From CAZHCA01 sp964530825 (GTDB taxonomy: Bacteria; Bacteroidota; Bacteroidia; Chitinophagales; Saprospiraceae), in contig CAZHCA010000012.1 of the NCBI GenBank assembly GCA_964530825.1, forward strand, positions 1-64,000: 64,000 bases of DNA, read 5' to 3'. How positions within the stretch are numbered: the first letter of the stretch is position 1; each line of letters opens with the position of its first letter. The notes under the pieces were generated by a model. That model did no database searches. It saw only the letters and a list, made by a program, of their open reading frames with translations, and was not told the origin of the DNA. Shown piece after piece: positions 27,744 through 35,494 of the stretch. A program made the position numbers and the translations under genes.

Positions 27744-28427
27744 ATGAAAACGAAAATTATACGAAAATCAGATCGAAGAATAGACCGAAATAGCTGGAGA
27801 ACGGCTTGGCACGAATACTACCCGGGAGTAACTCGTTTCGGTCAGCTTACAGGATTCAATCTGGATATTGTTGCCCCTGGTCAGGGTTTTGGCATGCACC
27901 CGCACCGTGATATGGAAATCATCACCATTCCCACGGAAGGAGCCCAGGTGCATACAGACAGTTTGGGTAATGAAAAGACGATTGCCGTTGGTGAGATACA
28001 GGTAATGAGTGCCGGAAATGGGATTCAACATTCAGAGATGAACGCATCATTCCTGGAGCCATTTACCAGCTATCAAATCTGGATTTACCCAAACAAAGAT
28101 GGCATTATCCCCAGCTACCAACAAAAGGCATACAACCCAGTAGAGAAGGGATTGCAGCTACTTGTTTCCCCGAATGGAGAGAAGGAGAGTTTAACGATCC
28201 ATCAGAATGCCTGGTTAAGCTACCTCAATCTCGAAAATGAAAGCCATCAAACTTACTTACCCAAGGCAAAAGATCATGGCATCTATATTCAGATTGTAAA
28301 TGGTAAAGCAGAGATAAACGGTGAGCAATTATTCGAAGAAGACTCAATAGAAATAAGCACTGATCACCAATTTCAGATCGAGGCTAAGAGCAATTGCAGA
28401 ATGATTTTAATTGAAACCAAACTTTAG
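27744..28427 (+). CDS. Pirin family protein 3 (YhhW-like)
   Basis: 227-residue pirin with HPH at 52-54 and HSE at 96-98, both complete, in GFGMHPHRDMEIITIPTEGA and SAGNGIQHSEMN. It resembles E. coli YhhW in length and spacing of ligands; YhhW has quercetin-dioxygenase activity in vitro. It lies 4 bp after pirin 2, and its stop codon is 1 bp before the ATG of the porin gene. The intact metal site suggests an active iron enzyme or sensor. Confidence 0.88.
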   Translation: MKTKIIRKSDRRIDRNSWRTAWHEYYPGVTRFGQLTGFNLDIVAPGQGFGMHPHRDMEIITIPTEGAQVHTDSLGNEKTIAVGEIQVMSAGNGIQHSEMNASFLEPFTSYQIWIYPNKDGIIPSYQQKAYNPVEKGLQLLVSPNGEKESLTIHQNAWLSYLNLENESHQTYLPKAKDHGIYIQIVNGKAEINGEQLFEEDSIEISTDHQFQIEAKSNCRMILIETKL

Positions 28428-28428
28428 G

Positions 28429-29835
28429 ATGACCTTTGCTAAAAGTCAGCTATTCATCCGGTTAATCTTCTTTCTCTCTTTTTTACATTTAGTTGCATTG
28501 GCTATTGCTCAACCGGGTCCGATCAAGATTTTCCGCTATGCAGATGAATTCGCCTATGTAAGAGGCAAGGACTCACTCCAGTATTTTGAGCGAATTAAAT
28601 ACATGCCTCTTTCGAAAAACGGAAGCATTAATCTATCGCTGGGCGGTGAAATAAGAGAACAGTACCAATATTTCAAAAATGAAAACTTTGGCGACCTGCC
28701 ACCTGGTGTAGAAGCGGATAATAATGGTCACTTGTGGCACCGAGTTATGGCTCATGCACATGTACGACTGGGGTCACAATGGAGTATTTTTACTCAACTC
28801 AATTCCACTTTTGCATTTGGGAAGTCTTTCATCACGCCACAAATCGATGAAAACAGATTGTCATTGCATCAGGCTTTTGTGCGTTGGCAACCTAAAAAAG
28901 GTAAAGGATTTTTCACCCAACTGGGCAGGCAGGAATTTGGAATCGGATCGGAAAATATGATTGCCATGCGCGAAGGGCCAAACACCCGGTTAACTTTTGA
29001 TGCTGTTTTGTTAGGAATGGAACAAGAAAAACACAAACTCTATTCTTTCCTTGCTACACCCGTAATATCTGAAGTTGGCGTTTTTGATAATTCACATATT
29101 GACGAATACATATGGACTTTCTACTTGGTCAGCCAGTTGCAGAACACCCAACTCGATATCTTCTATTTTGGGTTTTACAGTGAAGAAAACAGGTATAACT
29201 ACATGCCCGGACTAGAGCAGCGGCAGTCTGTTGGAGTTAGGCTTCATAATTTTCCAGAGAGTCAATTTTTACATGATGTGCTTGGGGTATATCAGTTTGG
29301 AAATTTTGGCAATAAGCGAATTTCAGCTTATAACTTTATGTCAATTCTTGGCTATCGTATTAAGGCAGGTAAGCAGTCATGGATTCCGGGCTTCACCTTC
29401 AATTACAGCAGTGGCGATCAATCACCAGACGATGATGTGCTGAATTCTTATAACACGCTGTATTCTAAACCCACATTCGGACTTTCAGCCCCCATCGGTG
29501 CGTCCAATATCATCAACCTAAAGCCTTCATTGGAATACAATCCCCAGCCTAATGTACGGTTTATTTTGAGCGGCTACTTTATGTACAGGCAAAGTGCGAA
29601 TGATGGCACCTACACTCCCGGTCGTGTTCAAACAAGGCCTACCCCGACTCAAGTATTTCAGTCAGAAGAAAAAGAAATCGGTCAGCAGATCAGCCTTGAA
29701 GTTTGGTATTTAAAGGATGTCAATTGGAGCTTCTTTGCGGATTTTGCCTACTTTATGCCGGGGGGTTATGTCAAAGAGACCGGTCAGGGGAAGCCAATAA
29801 CCTACTTATCTGGGAAAGTGAGTTACAAATTTTAA
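28429..29835 (+). CDS. Outer-membrane porin, alginate-export family type
   Basis: About 468 residues starting MTFAKSQLFIRLIFFLSFLH, a signal peptide ending at AIAQ; a TTG start upstream would overlap pirin 3. The mature chain is a beta-barrel of the alginate-export type: GGEIREQYQYFKNENFG, RLSLHQAFVRWQPKKGKGFF, GRQEFGIGSENMIAMREGPN, ending in GKVSYKF with the C-terminal Phe used for barrel insertion. Members move anionic or aromatic compounds across the outer membrane. In this operon it may take up or release the compound that the MarR protein senses. Confidence 0.82.
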   Translation: MTFAKSQLFIRLIFFLSFLHLVALAIAQPGPIKIFRYADEFAYVRGKDSLQYFERIKYMPLSKNGSINLSLGGEIREQYQYFKNENFGDLPPGVEADNNGHLWHRVMAHAHVRLGSQWSIFTQLNSTFAFGKSFITPQIDENRLSLHQAFVRWQPKKGKGFFTQLGRQEFGIGSENMIAMREGPNTRLTFDAVLLGMEQEKHKLYSFLATPVISEVGVFDNSHIDEYIWTFYLVSQLQNTQLDIFYFGFYSEENRYNYMPGLEQRQSVGVRLHNFPESQFLHDVLGVYQFGNFGNKRISAYNFMSILGYRIKAGKQSWIPGFTFNYSSGDQSPDDDVLNSYNTLYSKPTFGLSAPIGASNIINLKPSLEYNPQPNVRFILSGYFMYRQSANDGTYTPGRVQTRPTPTQVFQSEEKEIGQQISLEVWYLKDVNWSFFADFAYFMPGGYVKETGQGKPITYLSGKVSYKF

Positions 29836-29844
29836 ATCAATATA

Positions 29845-30345
29845 ATGAAAAAGATGATACTATATATTGTAATCGGACTGTTTGTCTTCGTGATTGCTTT
29901 AAGCTTTACAAGTTTTGAAATCAACGAAAAAATTGAAATCAACGCTCCCATAGGACAAGTATGGGCAACCATAATCGACTTTGACGCTTACTCAGCATGG
30001 AATTCTCAACTTGAATATCTCGGAGGAGAAGTTAAACCAAACGGACAGCTCCACTTGAAATTATCCGCTGAAGGCGCTGACCCATATGAATTTAAACCCG
30101 TCATCAGCCATTGGAAAGAAAACCAACAATTTGCGTGGCTGGCCCGCACCGGGTTGCCAAAAGTATTTGACGGGGAGCATTTTTTTGAACTTGAGCGAAT
30201 TGATGATAATACTACACTTGTGACAAATAGAGAAGAATATCGTGGAGTGATGTCTTTAATAATGAAAAACCTCCCGATGATGAAGACTGCTCCTGAAGGA
30301 TTTCAAAAGATGAACAAGGAATTGAAAAACTACATTGAAAAATAA
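29845..30345 (+). CDS. SRPBCC (START-like) protein with N-terminal membrane anchor
   Basis: 166 residues. A hydrophobic segment (MILYIVIGLFVFVIALSF) precedes a helix-grip fold typical of polyketide-cyclase/SRPBCC proteins: IEINAPIGQVWATIIDFDAY, SAWNSQLEYLGG, and the long C-terminal helix GFQKMNKELKNYI. Such proteins bind hydrophobic ligands. It is the last gene of the inserted block, 6 bp before the attC-like site. Confidence 0.8.
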   Translation: MKKMILYIVIGLFVFVIALSFTSFEINEKIEINAPIGQVWATIIDFDAYSAWNSQLEYLGGEVKPNGQLHLKLSAEGADPYEFKPVISHWKENQQFAWLARTGLPKVFDGEHFFELERIDDNTTLVTNREEYRGVMSLIMKNLPMMKTAPEGFQKMNKELKNYIEK

Positions 30346-30351
30346 AAAAAC

Positions 30352-30480
30352 GTGCTACAACAACACCTAAGAAAACATGGGGCGTAGAGTGGTTTATGCA
30401 AGTTTTCGGCTCTTAGCAAGCTCAGTTTCGGGCGGACAGTTAAGAGCTTCGAAAGCCCCACGTTTCTTAGCCAAACCGTT
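30352..30480 (+). repeat. attC-like recombination site of the cassette
   Basis: Imperfect palindrome of about 129 bp. R'' box GTGCTACAAC (30352-30361); non-complementary spacers AACAC and CAAACC; L box with CTAAGAAAACATGGGGC (30367-30383) against GCCCCACGTTTCTTAG (30455-30470), with one extra unpaired A and one mismatch; then a large terminal region with an inner stem (CGGCTCTTAGC against GTTAAGAGCTTCG). It closes with GTT at 30478-30480. Together with the left R' half-site it gives the R''-spacer-L''-variable loop-L'-spacer-R' layout of integron attC sites. The core bases AAC and GTT are conserved; the rest of the R box differs from the classical consensus. Confidence 0.75.
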
Positions 30481-30786
30481 CAGGGCCCCAAAATCATCCT
30501 CGGGCCAGTAAGGTTTCAATAAATCGTAGTAGCTTTCACTATCGAATAGGCCCGGCTTTTTACCCGAATAGTGCTGTAGCTGAAAAATGGGTATTTCCTT
30601 AAAAAAGGCATTCATGTCACCAGTAGAATGTCCACTGGCATACAATGCTCCCACGAGTGCTCCCGCACTCACCCCGGAGATGCAATCCACGGTAATACCT
30701 TCTTCGGTAAGCGCATCCATGAGTCCGGCGTGGGCTATACCGCGTACGCCCCCGCCGGATAGTACAAGACCAATTCTCTTTTCCAT
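30478..30786 (-). pseudogene. Patatin-like phospholipase, N-terminal fragment (split by cassette)
   Basis: 103 codons from MEKRIGLVLSGGGVRGIAHA, with the oxyanion glycine motif GGGVRG (11-16) and nucleophile elbow GVSAG (Ser40), ending ...PEDDFGALN. The frame continues into the attC-like site and stops at 30394, adding residues that are not patatin. The DGG dyad half is at 22789-23304. The full gene would encode a RssA/YchK-type cytosolic lipase of about 274 residues. The fragment has no catalytic Asp, so activity is lost. Confidence 0.92.
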
Positions 30787-30862
30787 CGTTCTGGAAAGAA
30801 GTAAAATTCAGCAAAAATCAAAACTCACTACGCGTTTATCTTGGATGCTGAATGGGGCTTAC

Positions 30863-31039
30863 TTAAAGCCCTATTGACATGGCTTGGGGATTAGCAATTT
30901 CGAACAATCCCATATCGATACGACGTTCGAAGCTACGGCGGGGGAACTCTACCACGCGCCCGGTTTCAACGAATTCAATTACGACTTTGTGGGGTTGTAC
31001 TTTTAATACTTTTACGGTTTTGGGTTGTACATTTTCCAT
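30863..31039 (-). CDS. Small basic protein of 58 residues, unannotated family
   Basis: An ORF of 59 codons including the stop, starting MENVQPKTVKVLKVQPHKVV and continuing IEFVETGRVVEFPRRSFERR to a TAA. It has a beta-strand-rich, charged composition like a small SH3- or OB-like nucleic-acid-binding protein, but I recognise no family. Codon use matches the host genes. It stands upstream of the broken patatin gene on the same strand (76 bp apart) and downstream of the htrA terminator, so it may once have shared a transcript with the lipase. It is below the usual 60-residue cutoff and easily missed. Confidence 0.6.
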   Translation of the reverse strand: MENVQPKTVKVLKVQPHKVVIEFVETGRVVEFPRRSFERRIDMGLFEIANPQAMSIGL

Positions 31040-31090
31040 CCTGATATTGGTTTTATTAATGGTTAAAAATTACACTGAAAGGGAGAGATA

Positions 31091-31133
31091 GATAAAGGAG
31101 ACGATCCAGTTGGGCGTTTTAGTCTCCTTTATC
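31091..31133 (-). terminator. Terminator of the htrA-type gene
   Basis: Perfect 12-bp inverted repeat GATAAAGGAGAC / GTCTCCTTTATC with a 19-nt loop, 20 bp past the stop of the protease gene. There is no long T-run. Confidence 0.65.
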
Positions 31134-31153
31134 CGAGGTATCCCTTTTTATCT

Positions 31154-32644
31154 TTAAAGTCCAAACGCATAGTATTGCGTTCCGGGCACATCTTCGTAGA
31201 TACCCTCGAGCAGTACACCTCCGCTTTTCTTTTCCAAGTGATTAGTAAAATCCTCTACGGAAGAAACGGATTTACCATCTACCTTGGTTATGATGAAACC
31301 TTCGCGCACTTCGGTGAAACGGCGCAGTTTACCGGCAAAGAGCCGTTTAATGCGCACGCCTCCCTTAATACCGAGGGCATCAGCTTCGGATTTATCGATG
31401 GTTTCCAATTCGGCTCCCAGGGTCTGCAGGATCGGTTCATTGGCTGTTTCTACCAGTTCGGTAGTGCCTTGGCGGTTGTTGAGTTCTACCTCAAAGGTCT
31501 TGGACTGCCCGTTTCGGTCTACGGTTACCTGGATCTTATCGCCTGGCCGGTAACGGGCAATCACTTCCTGTAAACGAGGCGAACTTTCAATATTGATTCC
31601 TTCTACTTCGGTAATGACGTCGCCGGGCCGGATACCAGCCTCACCGGCGGCGCTATTATCGAGGAGACTATCTACGTAGGCGCCGTTATTGACGCGGAGA
31701 TCTTCATCTTGAGCAAACCGTCCGTCAACGGTTCGGATCATAACACCAAGCACGCCCCGTTGAACGGTTCCGTATTCTATGAGGTCATCAACGACCTTTT
31801 GCACGATACTCGTAGGCACCGCAAACCCGTAACCAGAGTAGGCGCCCGTTGGGCTGGCAATCGCCGTATTAATGCCGATTAAACCACCCGAAAGATTGAC
31901 TAGGGCACCGCCCGAATTTCCGGGATTAATTGCGGCGTCTGTCTGGATAAAACTTTCTACGGCGAATTGTTCCCGCAGAATATTGATGTTCCGCCCTTTG
32001 GCGCTCACAATACCGGCGGTTACCGTAGAAGTCAGGTTAAATGGATTGCCAACCGCCAAAACCCACTCCCCTACTTTTACATCATCAGAATCGGCAAGAG
32101 GTAACGTGGGTAAATCTTTACCATCAATCTTTATCAGTGCGAGGTCGGTAGTCGGATCAGTACCAATCACTTTCGCAGTGTAGGAGCTGCCGTCGTAAAG
32201 ATTAACTTCAATTTCATCGGCATTCTCGATAACGTGATTGTTAGTCACAATATAACCATTTTCTTCGAGAATTACGCCCGAACCGCTTCCTCTACGCATG
32301 CGCGGATCCCGATCGCGGGGACCCGGTCCCATTTCAGGACCAAAGAAACGCTCGAATAAATCGCCGTATGGCATATTTTGCCTTTGAGAACGCCGCACCT
32401 GTTGGGTTGAGCGAATGTGGACTACAGCGTCCATTACGCCTTCCGCTACTTGGGTGAAATCAAGGGGCACCACTTCACCCGCTGCGTTAGTGGTGAACAT
32501 AGCCGGACGCGCCTCGACGCTATCTACCGTTTCAATTTTTACTCTAGGCTGACTTTTGGTTTGTACCCAATAGAACAATCCCATAGTCAGACCACTTACC
32601 AATAAGGCAACTAAAGCACTCGTGAGAATGAATCGCTTCATCAT
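31154..32644 (-). CDS. degP: HtrA/DegP-type periplasmic serine protease
   Basis: About 496 residues starting MMKRFILTSALVALLVSGLT, a membrane or signal segment; other in-frame Met codons lie up to 16 residues upstream. The trypsin-like triad is visible: His in YIVTNNHVIENAD, Asp in DPTTDLALIKI, and Ser in AAINPGNSGGALVN. Two PDZ domains follow: one around GVMIRTVDGRFAQDEDLRVN to ITEVEGINIESSPRLQEVIA, and a more divergent one near the C-terminus. It degrades or refolds damaged envelope proteins. It is a single-gene unit with its own terminator. Confidence 0.93.
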   Translation of the reverse strand: MMKRFILTSALVALLVSGLTMGLFYWVQTKSQPRVKIETVDSVEARPAMFTTNAAGEVVPLDFTQVAEGVMDAVVHIRSTQQVRRSQRQNMPYGDLFERFFGPEMGPGPRDRDPRMRRGSGSGVILEENGYIVTNNHVIENADEIEVNLYDGSSYTAKVIGTDPTTDLALIKIDGKDLPTLPLADSDDVKVGEWVLAVGNPFNLTSTVTAGIVSAKGRNINILREQFAVESFIQTDAAINPGNSGGALVNLSGGLIGINTAIASPTGAYSGYGFAVPTSIVQKVVDDLIEYGTVQRGVLGVMIRTVDGRFAQDEDLRVNNGAYVDSLLDNSAAGEAGIRPGDVITEVEGINIESSPRLQEVIARYRPGDKIQVTVDRNGQSKTFEVELNNRQGTTELVETANEPILQTLGAELETIDKSEADALGIKGGVRIKRLFAGKLRRFTEVREGFIITKVDGKSVSSVEDFTNHLEKKSGGVLLEGIYEDVPGTQYYAFGL

Positions 32645-32794
32645 GCTTGCAGTGTTTTGGTTATGCATGTTGGCATTTGTGAATAATCTCAATGCCTTTT
32701 CAACAGCAAGTGACGTTCCAGGTGTTCACTTTACTGTCAATATGTCAGCGCAAGAAATTTAGAAGGGTGGGTAGGAAGGTGATCCATGGGACGT

Positions 32795-34222
32795 TTAATG
32801 AACGTCTCCAGCTATATGCAGTCCAATCGCTTTGCCCTTTTCGAGCATAAAGTGGTAAGCGGCCTCGTAATCGTTGGGAATCTCGCCATCGAGAATAGCC
32901 TCACGAATAGCATCTTTGATGATCCCCACCTCACGTGAGGGCTCGATGCCGAACGTTTCCATGATCACTTCACCAGAGACGGGTGGCTGCCAGTTACGCA
33001 GGCGGTCTTTTTCCTCTACTTCGTCCAGTTTCTGGCGTACGATCTCGTAGTTTTCCAGATAGCGTTTTACTTTTTTCGGATTTTTGGAGGTGATGTCGGC
33101 CTGGCATAGCAGCATAAGATCGTCGATATCATCGCCGGCATCGAAAAGCAATCGACGCACCGCCGAATCGGTTATATTTTCTTTTGTCAGGCTGATCGGC
33201 CGCAAGTGCAAACGCACCAATTTCTGAACGTACTTCATCTTGTGGTCCATGGGCAAGCGCAGCCGGCGGAAAATTTTGGGGACCATGCGGGCGCCCACCA
33301 CTTCATGGCCGTGGAAAGTCCAGCCATGCTCCGGGTCGAAACGTTTGGTTGGCGGTTTGGCAATGTCGTGCAGGATAGCTGCCCAGCGCAGCCAGAGCTT
33401 ATCGGTATTTTGACTCAGGTTGTCCAACACCTCCAGGGTGTGGTAAAAATTATCTTTGTGGCCGCGGCCGTTGCGGTATTCCACCCCTTTTAGCGCATTC
33501 ATTTCTGGCAGAATATGCTCGAGCAAACCGGTATCCATGAGCAGCTCGAACCCCCTGGATGGCCGGGGCGCCTGGATCATTTTATTGAGCTCGATCGCAA
33601 TGCGTTCTTTTGATACAATATGGATGCGCGAACGGTAAGCTTTGATGCCCTCCAGTGTATTGGGATCGATCACAAAATCGAGCTGGGCAGCAAAACGAAT
33701 GGCACGCATCATGCGCAAAGGATCATCGGAGAAGGTTTTACCCGGCTCCAGTGGAGTGCGAATCAACTTGTCTTCCAGATCAATCAAACCACCAAAGGGG
33801 TCGATAATGGCGCCGTAGTCGTCTTGATTGAGGGAAACAGCCAGGGCATTGATGGTAAAATCGCGCCGGTTCTGATCATCTTCCAACGTACCTTCTTCAA
33901 CGGTAGGTTTGCGGGAGTCGTGGCGATAGGATTCTTTACGGGCGCCCACAAATTCAATTTCCATATCCCGGTGTTTGAGCATGGCCGTACCGAAACGCCG
34001 GTAAACCGCCAGCCGGGGGCGGGGCAACAATTTGCCGGCTACCTGTTCGGCCAGCCTGATGCCGCTGCCTACGCAAACGATATCGATGTCTTTGGATGGT
34101 CGAGCTAACAACCGGTCGCGCACATAGCCGCCTACCACATATGCGGGGTAGTTCAGCTCTTCAGCTGCCTGTGCGATCAAGCGAAAGATCTCACGCTCGT
34201 GCGATTCTATGTTAAATACCAA
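32795..34222 (-). CDS. cca: CCA tRNA nucleotidyltransferase / HD-domain poly(A) polymerase family
   Basis: 475 residues. The class II nucleotidyltransferase head has GGYVRDRLLARPSKDIDIVC with the catalytic DxD, then RRDFTINALAVSL and DDPLRMMRAIRFAAQLDF. An HD domain follows in the middle (KDNFYHTLEVLDNL, RWAAILHDIAKPPTKRF). It adds or repairs the CCA end of tRNAs; the tRNA in this window lacks an encoded CCA, which fits. The start is the first Met before the head domain. It is followed 23 bp upstream on the same strand by dusB, so both tRNA-modifying genes are probably one unit. Confidence 0.92.
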   Translation of the reverse strand: MVFNIESHEREIFRLIAQAAEELNYPAYVVGGYVRDRLLARPSKDIDIVCVGSGIRLAEQVAGKLLPRPRLAVYRRFGTAMLKHRDMEIEFVGARKESYRHDSRKPTVEEGTLEDDQNRRDFTINALAVSLNQDDYGAIIDPFGGLIDLEDKLIRTPLEPGKTFSDDPLRMMRAIRFAAQLDFVIDPNTLEGIKAYRSRIHIVSKERIAIELNKMIQAPRPSRGFELLMDTGLLEHILPEMNALKGVEYRNGRGHKDNFYHTLEVLDNLSQNTDKLWLRWAAILHDIAKPPTKRFDPEHGWTFHGHEVVGARMVPKIFRRLRLPMDHKMKYVQKLVRLHLRPISLTKENITDSAVRRLLFDAGDDIDDLMLLCQADITSKNPKKVKRYLENYEIVRQKLDEVEEKDRLRNWQPPVSGEVIMETFGIEPSREVGIIKDAIREAILDGEIPNDYEAAYHFMLEKGKAIGLHIAGDVH

Positions 34223-34245
34223 GCCTGCTCTTTTTTCCGGATAGA

Positions 34246-35253
34246 TTATGCTGACAACGCCGTCAGTTGTTCAGATCCGGCATAGTGTTCTTCCAGGCGG
34301 TCGAGCGTCTCGAAGAGTATTGCCGGATTGTTTTCAGTGACCAGTATTTTGCGAAATTGCTTTACCCCCGGGAACCCACGAAAATAGTTAGTGTAGTGGC
34401 GCTTCATCTCGTTCACGCCCAGCTTTATGCCCTTCCAGTCTAAAGAGTGACGCAAGTGCTGGCGCACGGCCTGCACGCGCTCATGTACATCAGGGGGCGG
34501 AAGTAACTCGCCCGTGGCAAAATAATGCTTGATTTCCCTGAAGATCCAGGGATAGCCGATAGAGGCACGCCCGATCATGATACCGTCTACGCCGTAACGC
34601 TCCCGGTAAAGCTTGGCTTTTTGCGGGCTGTCGACGTCGCCGTTGCCGAAAATGGGAATGTATATGCGCGGGTTTTCTTTGATCTTTCCGATCAAGGTCC
34701 AGTCCGCTTCACCTTTATACATTTGCTTACGCGTACGCCCGTGAATCGCCAGACCTTGAATACCTACATCTTGCAAACGCTCGGCTACTTCTTCGATGTA
34801 CATGGTATTTTCATCCCAGCCCAAACGGGTTTTCACCGTTACGGGCAAGTTGGTTGATTTCACCACATCGGCAGTAAGCTGCACCATCTTGTCGATATCT
34901 TGCAGTATACCGGCCCCGGCCATTTTGCAAACCACCTTTTTTACCGGGCAACCGTAGTTGATATCCAGTAGCTCGGGTTGGGCCTCCTCAACAATTTCGG
35001 CTGCCTTCATCATCGATGCATTCTCTGCCCCAAATATTTGCACTCCAACCGGTCGCTCGTAGTCGTAAATATCTAGTTTCTGGACGCTTTTTTCCGCATC
35101 GCGAATCAACCCCTCTACCGAAATAAACTCGGTGTACATCATATCCGCCCCATTTGCCTTGCAAAGGGCCCGAAACGGGGGATCGCTCACATCTTCCATT
35201 GGTGCCAGCAACAGAGGAAATTCGCCTAGTTCAATGTTTCCAATCTTCACCAT
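34246..35253 (-). CDS. dusB: tRNA-dihydrouridine synthase DusB
   Basis: 335-residue FMN TIM-barrel. It opens KIGNIELGEFPLLLAPMEDV with the FMN-binding segment. The active-site Cys lies in LDINYGCPVKKVVCKMAGAG, followed by VKTRLGWDENT, AIHGRTRKQMYKGEADW and FGNGDVDSP, all as in DusB. It reduces a uridine in the D loop of tRNAs using NADPH. It is upstream of cca in the same direction and divergent from the antiporter gene. Confidence 0.94.
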   Translation of the reverse strand: MVKIGNIELGEFPLLLAPMEDVSDPPFRALCKANGADMMYTEFISVEGLIRDAEKSVQKLDIYDYERPVGVQIFGAENASMMKAAEIVEEAQPELLDINYGCPVKKVVCKMAGAGILQDIDKMVQLTADVVKSTNLPVTVKTRLGWDENTMYIEEVAERLQDVGIQGLAIHGRTRKQMYKGEADWTLIGKIKENPRIYIPIFGNGDVDSPQKAKLYRERYGVDGIMIGRASIGYPWIFREIKHYFATGELLPPPDVHERVQAVRQHLRHSLDWKGIKLGVNEMKRHYTNYFRGFPGVKQFRKILVTENNPAILFETLDRLEEHYAGSEQLTALSA

Positions 35254-35494
35254 AAGCTTATCAAATCGAGGCAGGTTAATCGACCAAGAAATAAACTACA
35301 AAAGTAGGGATTATCGAGAAAAAAGAAAACTTCCAGCCCTTGCTGGTGCCCGCCCGGATAGTGCTTGTACACTGTTTTGGCTTTTTTTCTCCCGATAAAG
35401 TCGGCTTACCTGCCAAAAGTTTTATTTTTACGCCGGTTATAGAACTTGGGAGAATCTACAATCTTTATCATCCGAAACGATCAACCTCGATTCC

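Larger units (their letters stand above)
23305..30480 (+). mobile_element. Giant integron-type gene cassette inserted in the patatin gene
   Basis: The block begins with GTTGTAGCAC and ends with an attC-like palindrome that opens GTGCTACAAC and closes GTT. It interrupts the patatin gene exactly at the GTT/AAC triplet common to both junctions; deleting 7173 bp rejoins the host frame. All 11 genes point toward the attC end, as in integron cassettes. The block is clearly more AT-rich than the neighbouring malQ and htrA genes. It has its own promoters. No integrase, transposase or terminal inverted repeat of the transposon kind is present, so mobilisation would need an integrase acting in trans. 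Most known cassettes carry one or two genes, so this size is exceptional. The insertion is certain in my reading; the cassette mechanism is inferred from the site architecture. Confidence 0.8.

Noticed and set aside
23305..30480. GTT at both junctions as a 3-bp target-site duplication of a transposon.
   Set aside because: No transposase and no transposon-type terminal inverted repeats. One end is a 129-bp attC-like structure, and the GTT is explained by recombination at G^TT.
30879..31091. A 70-residue plus-strand protein.
   Set aside because: It is antisense to the better small gene at 30863-31039 and has no family-like features.
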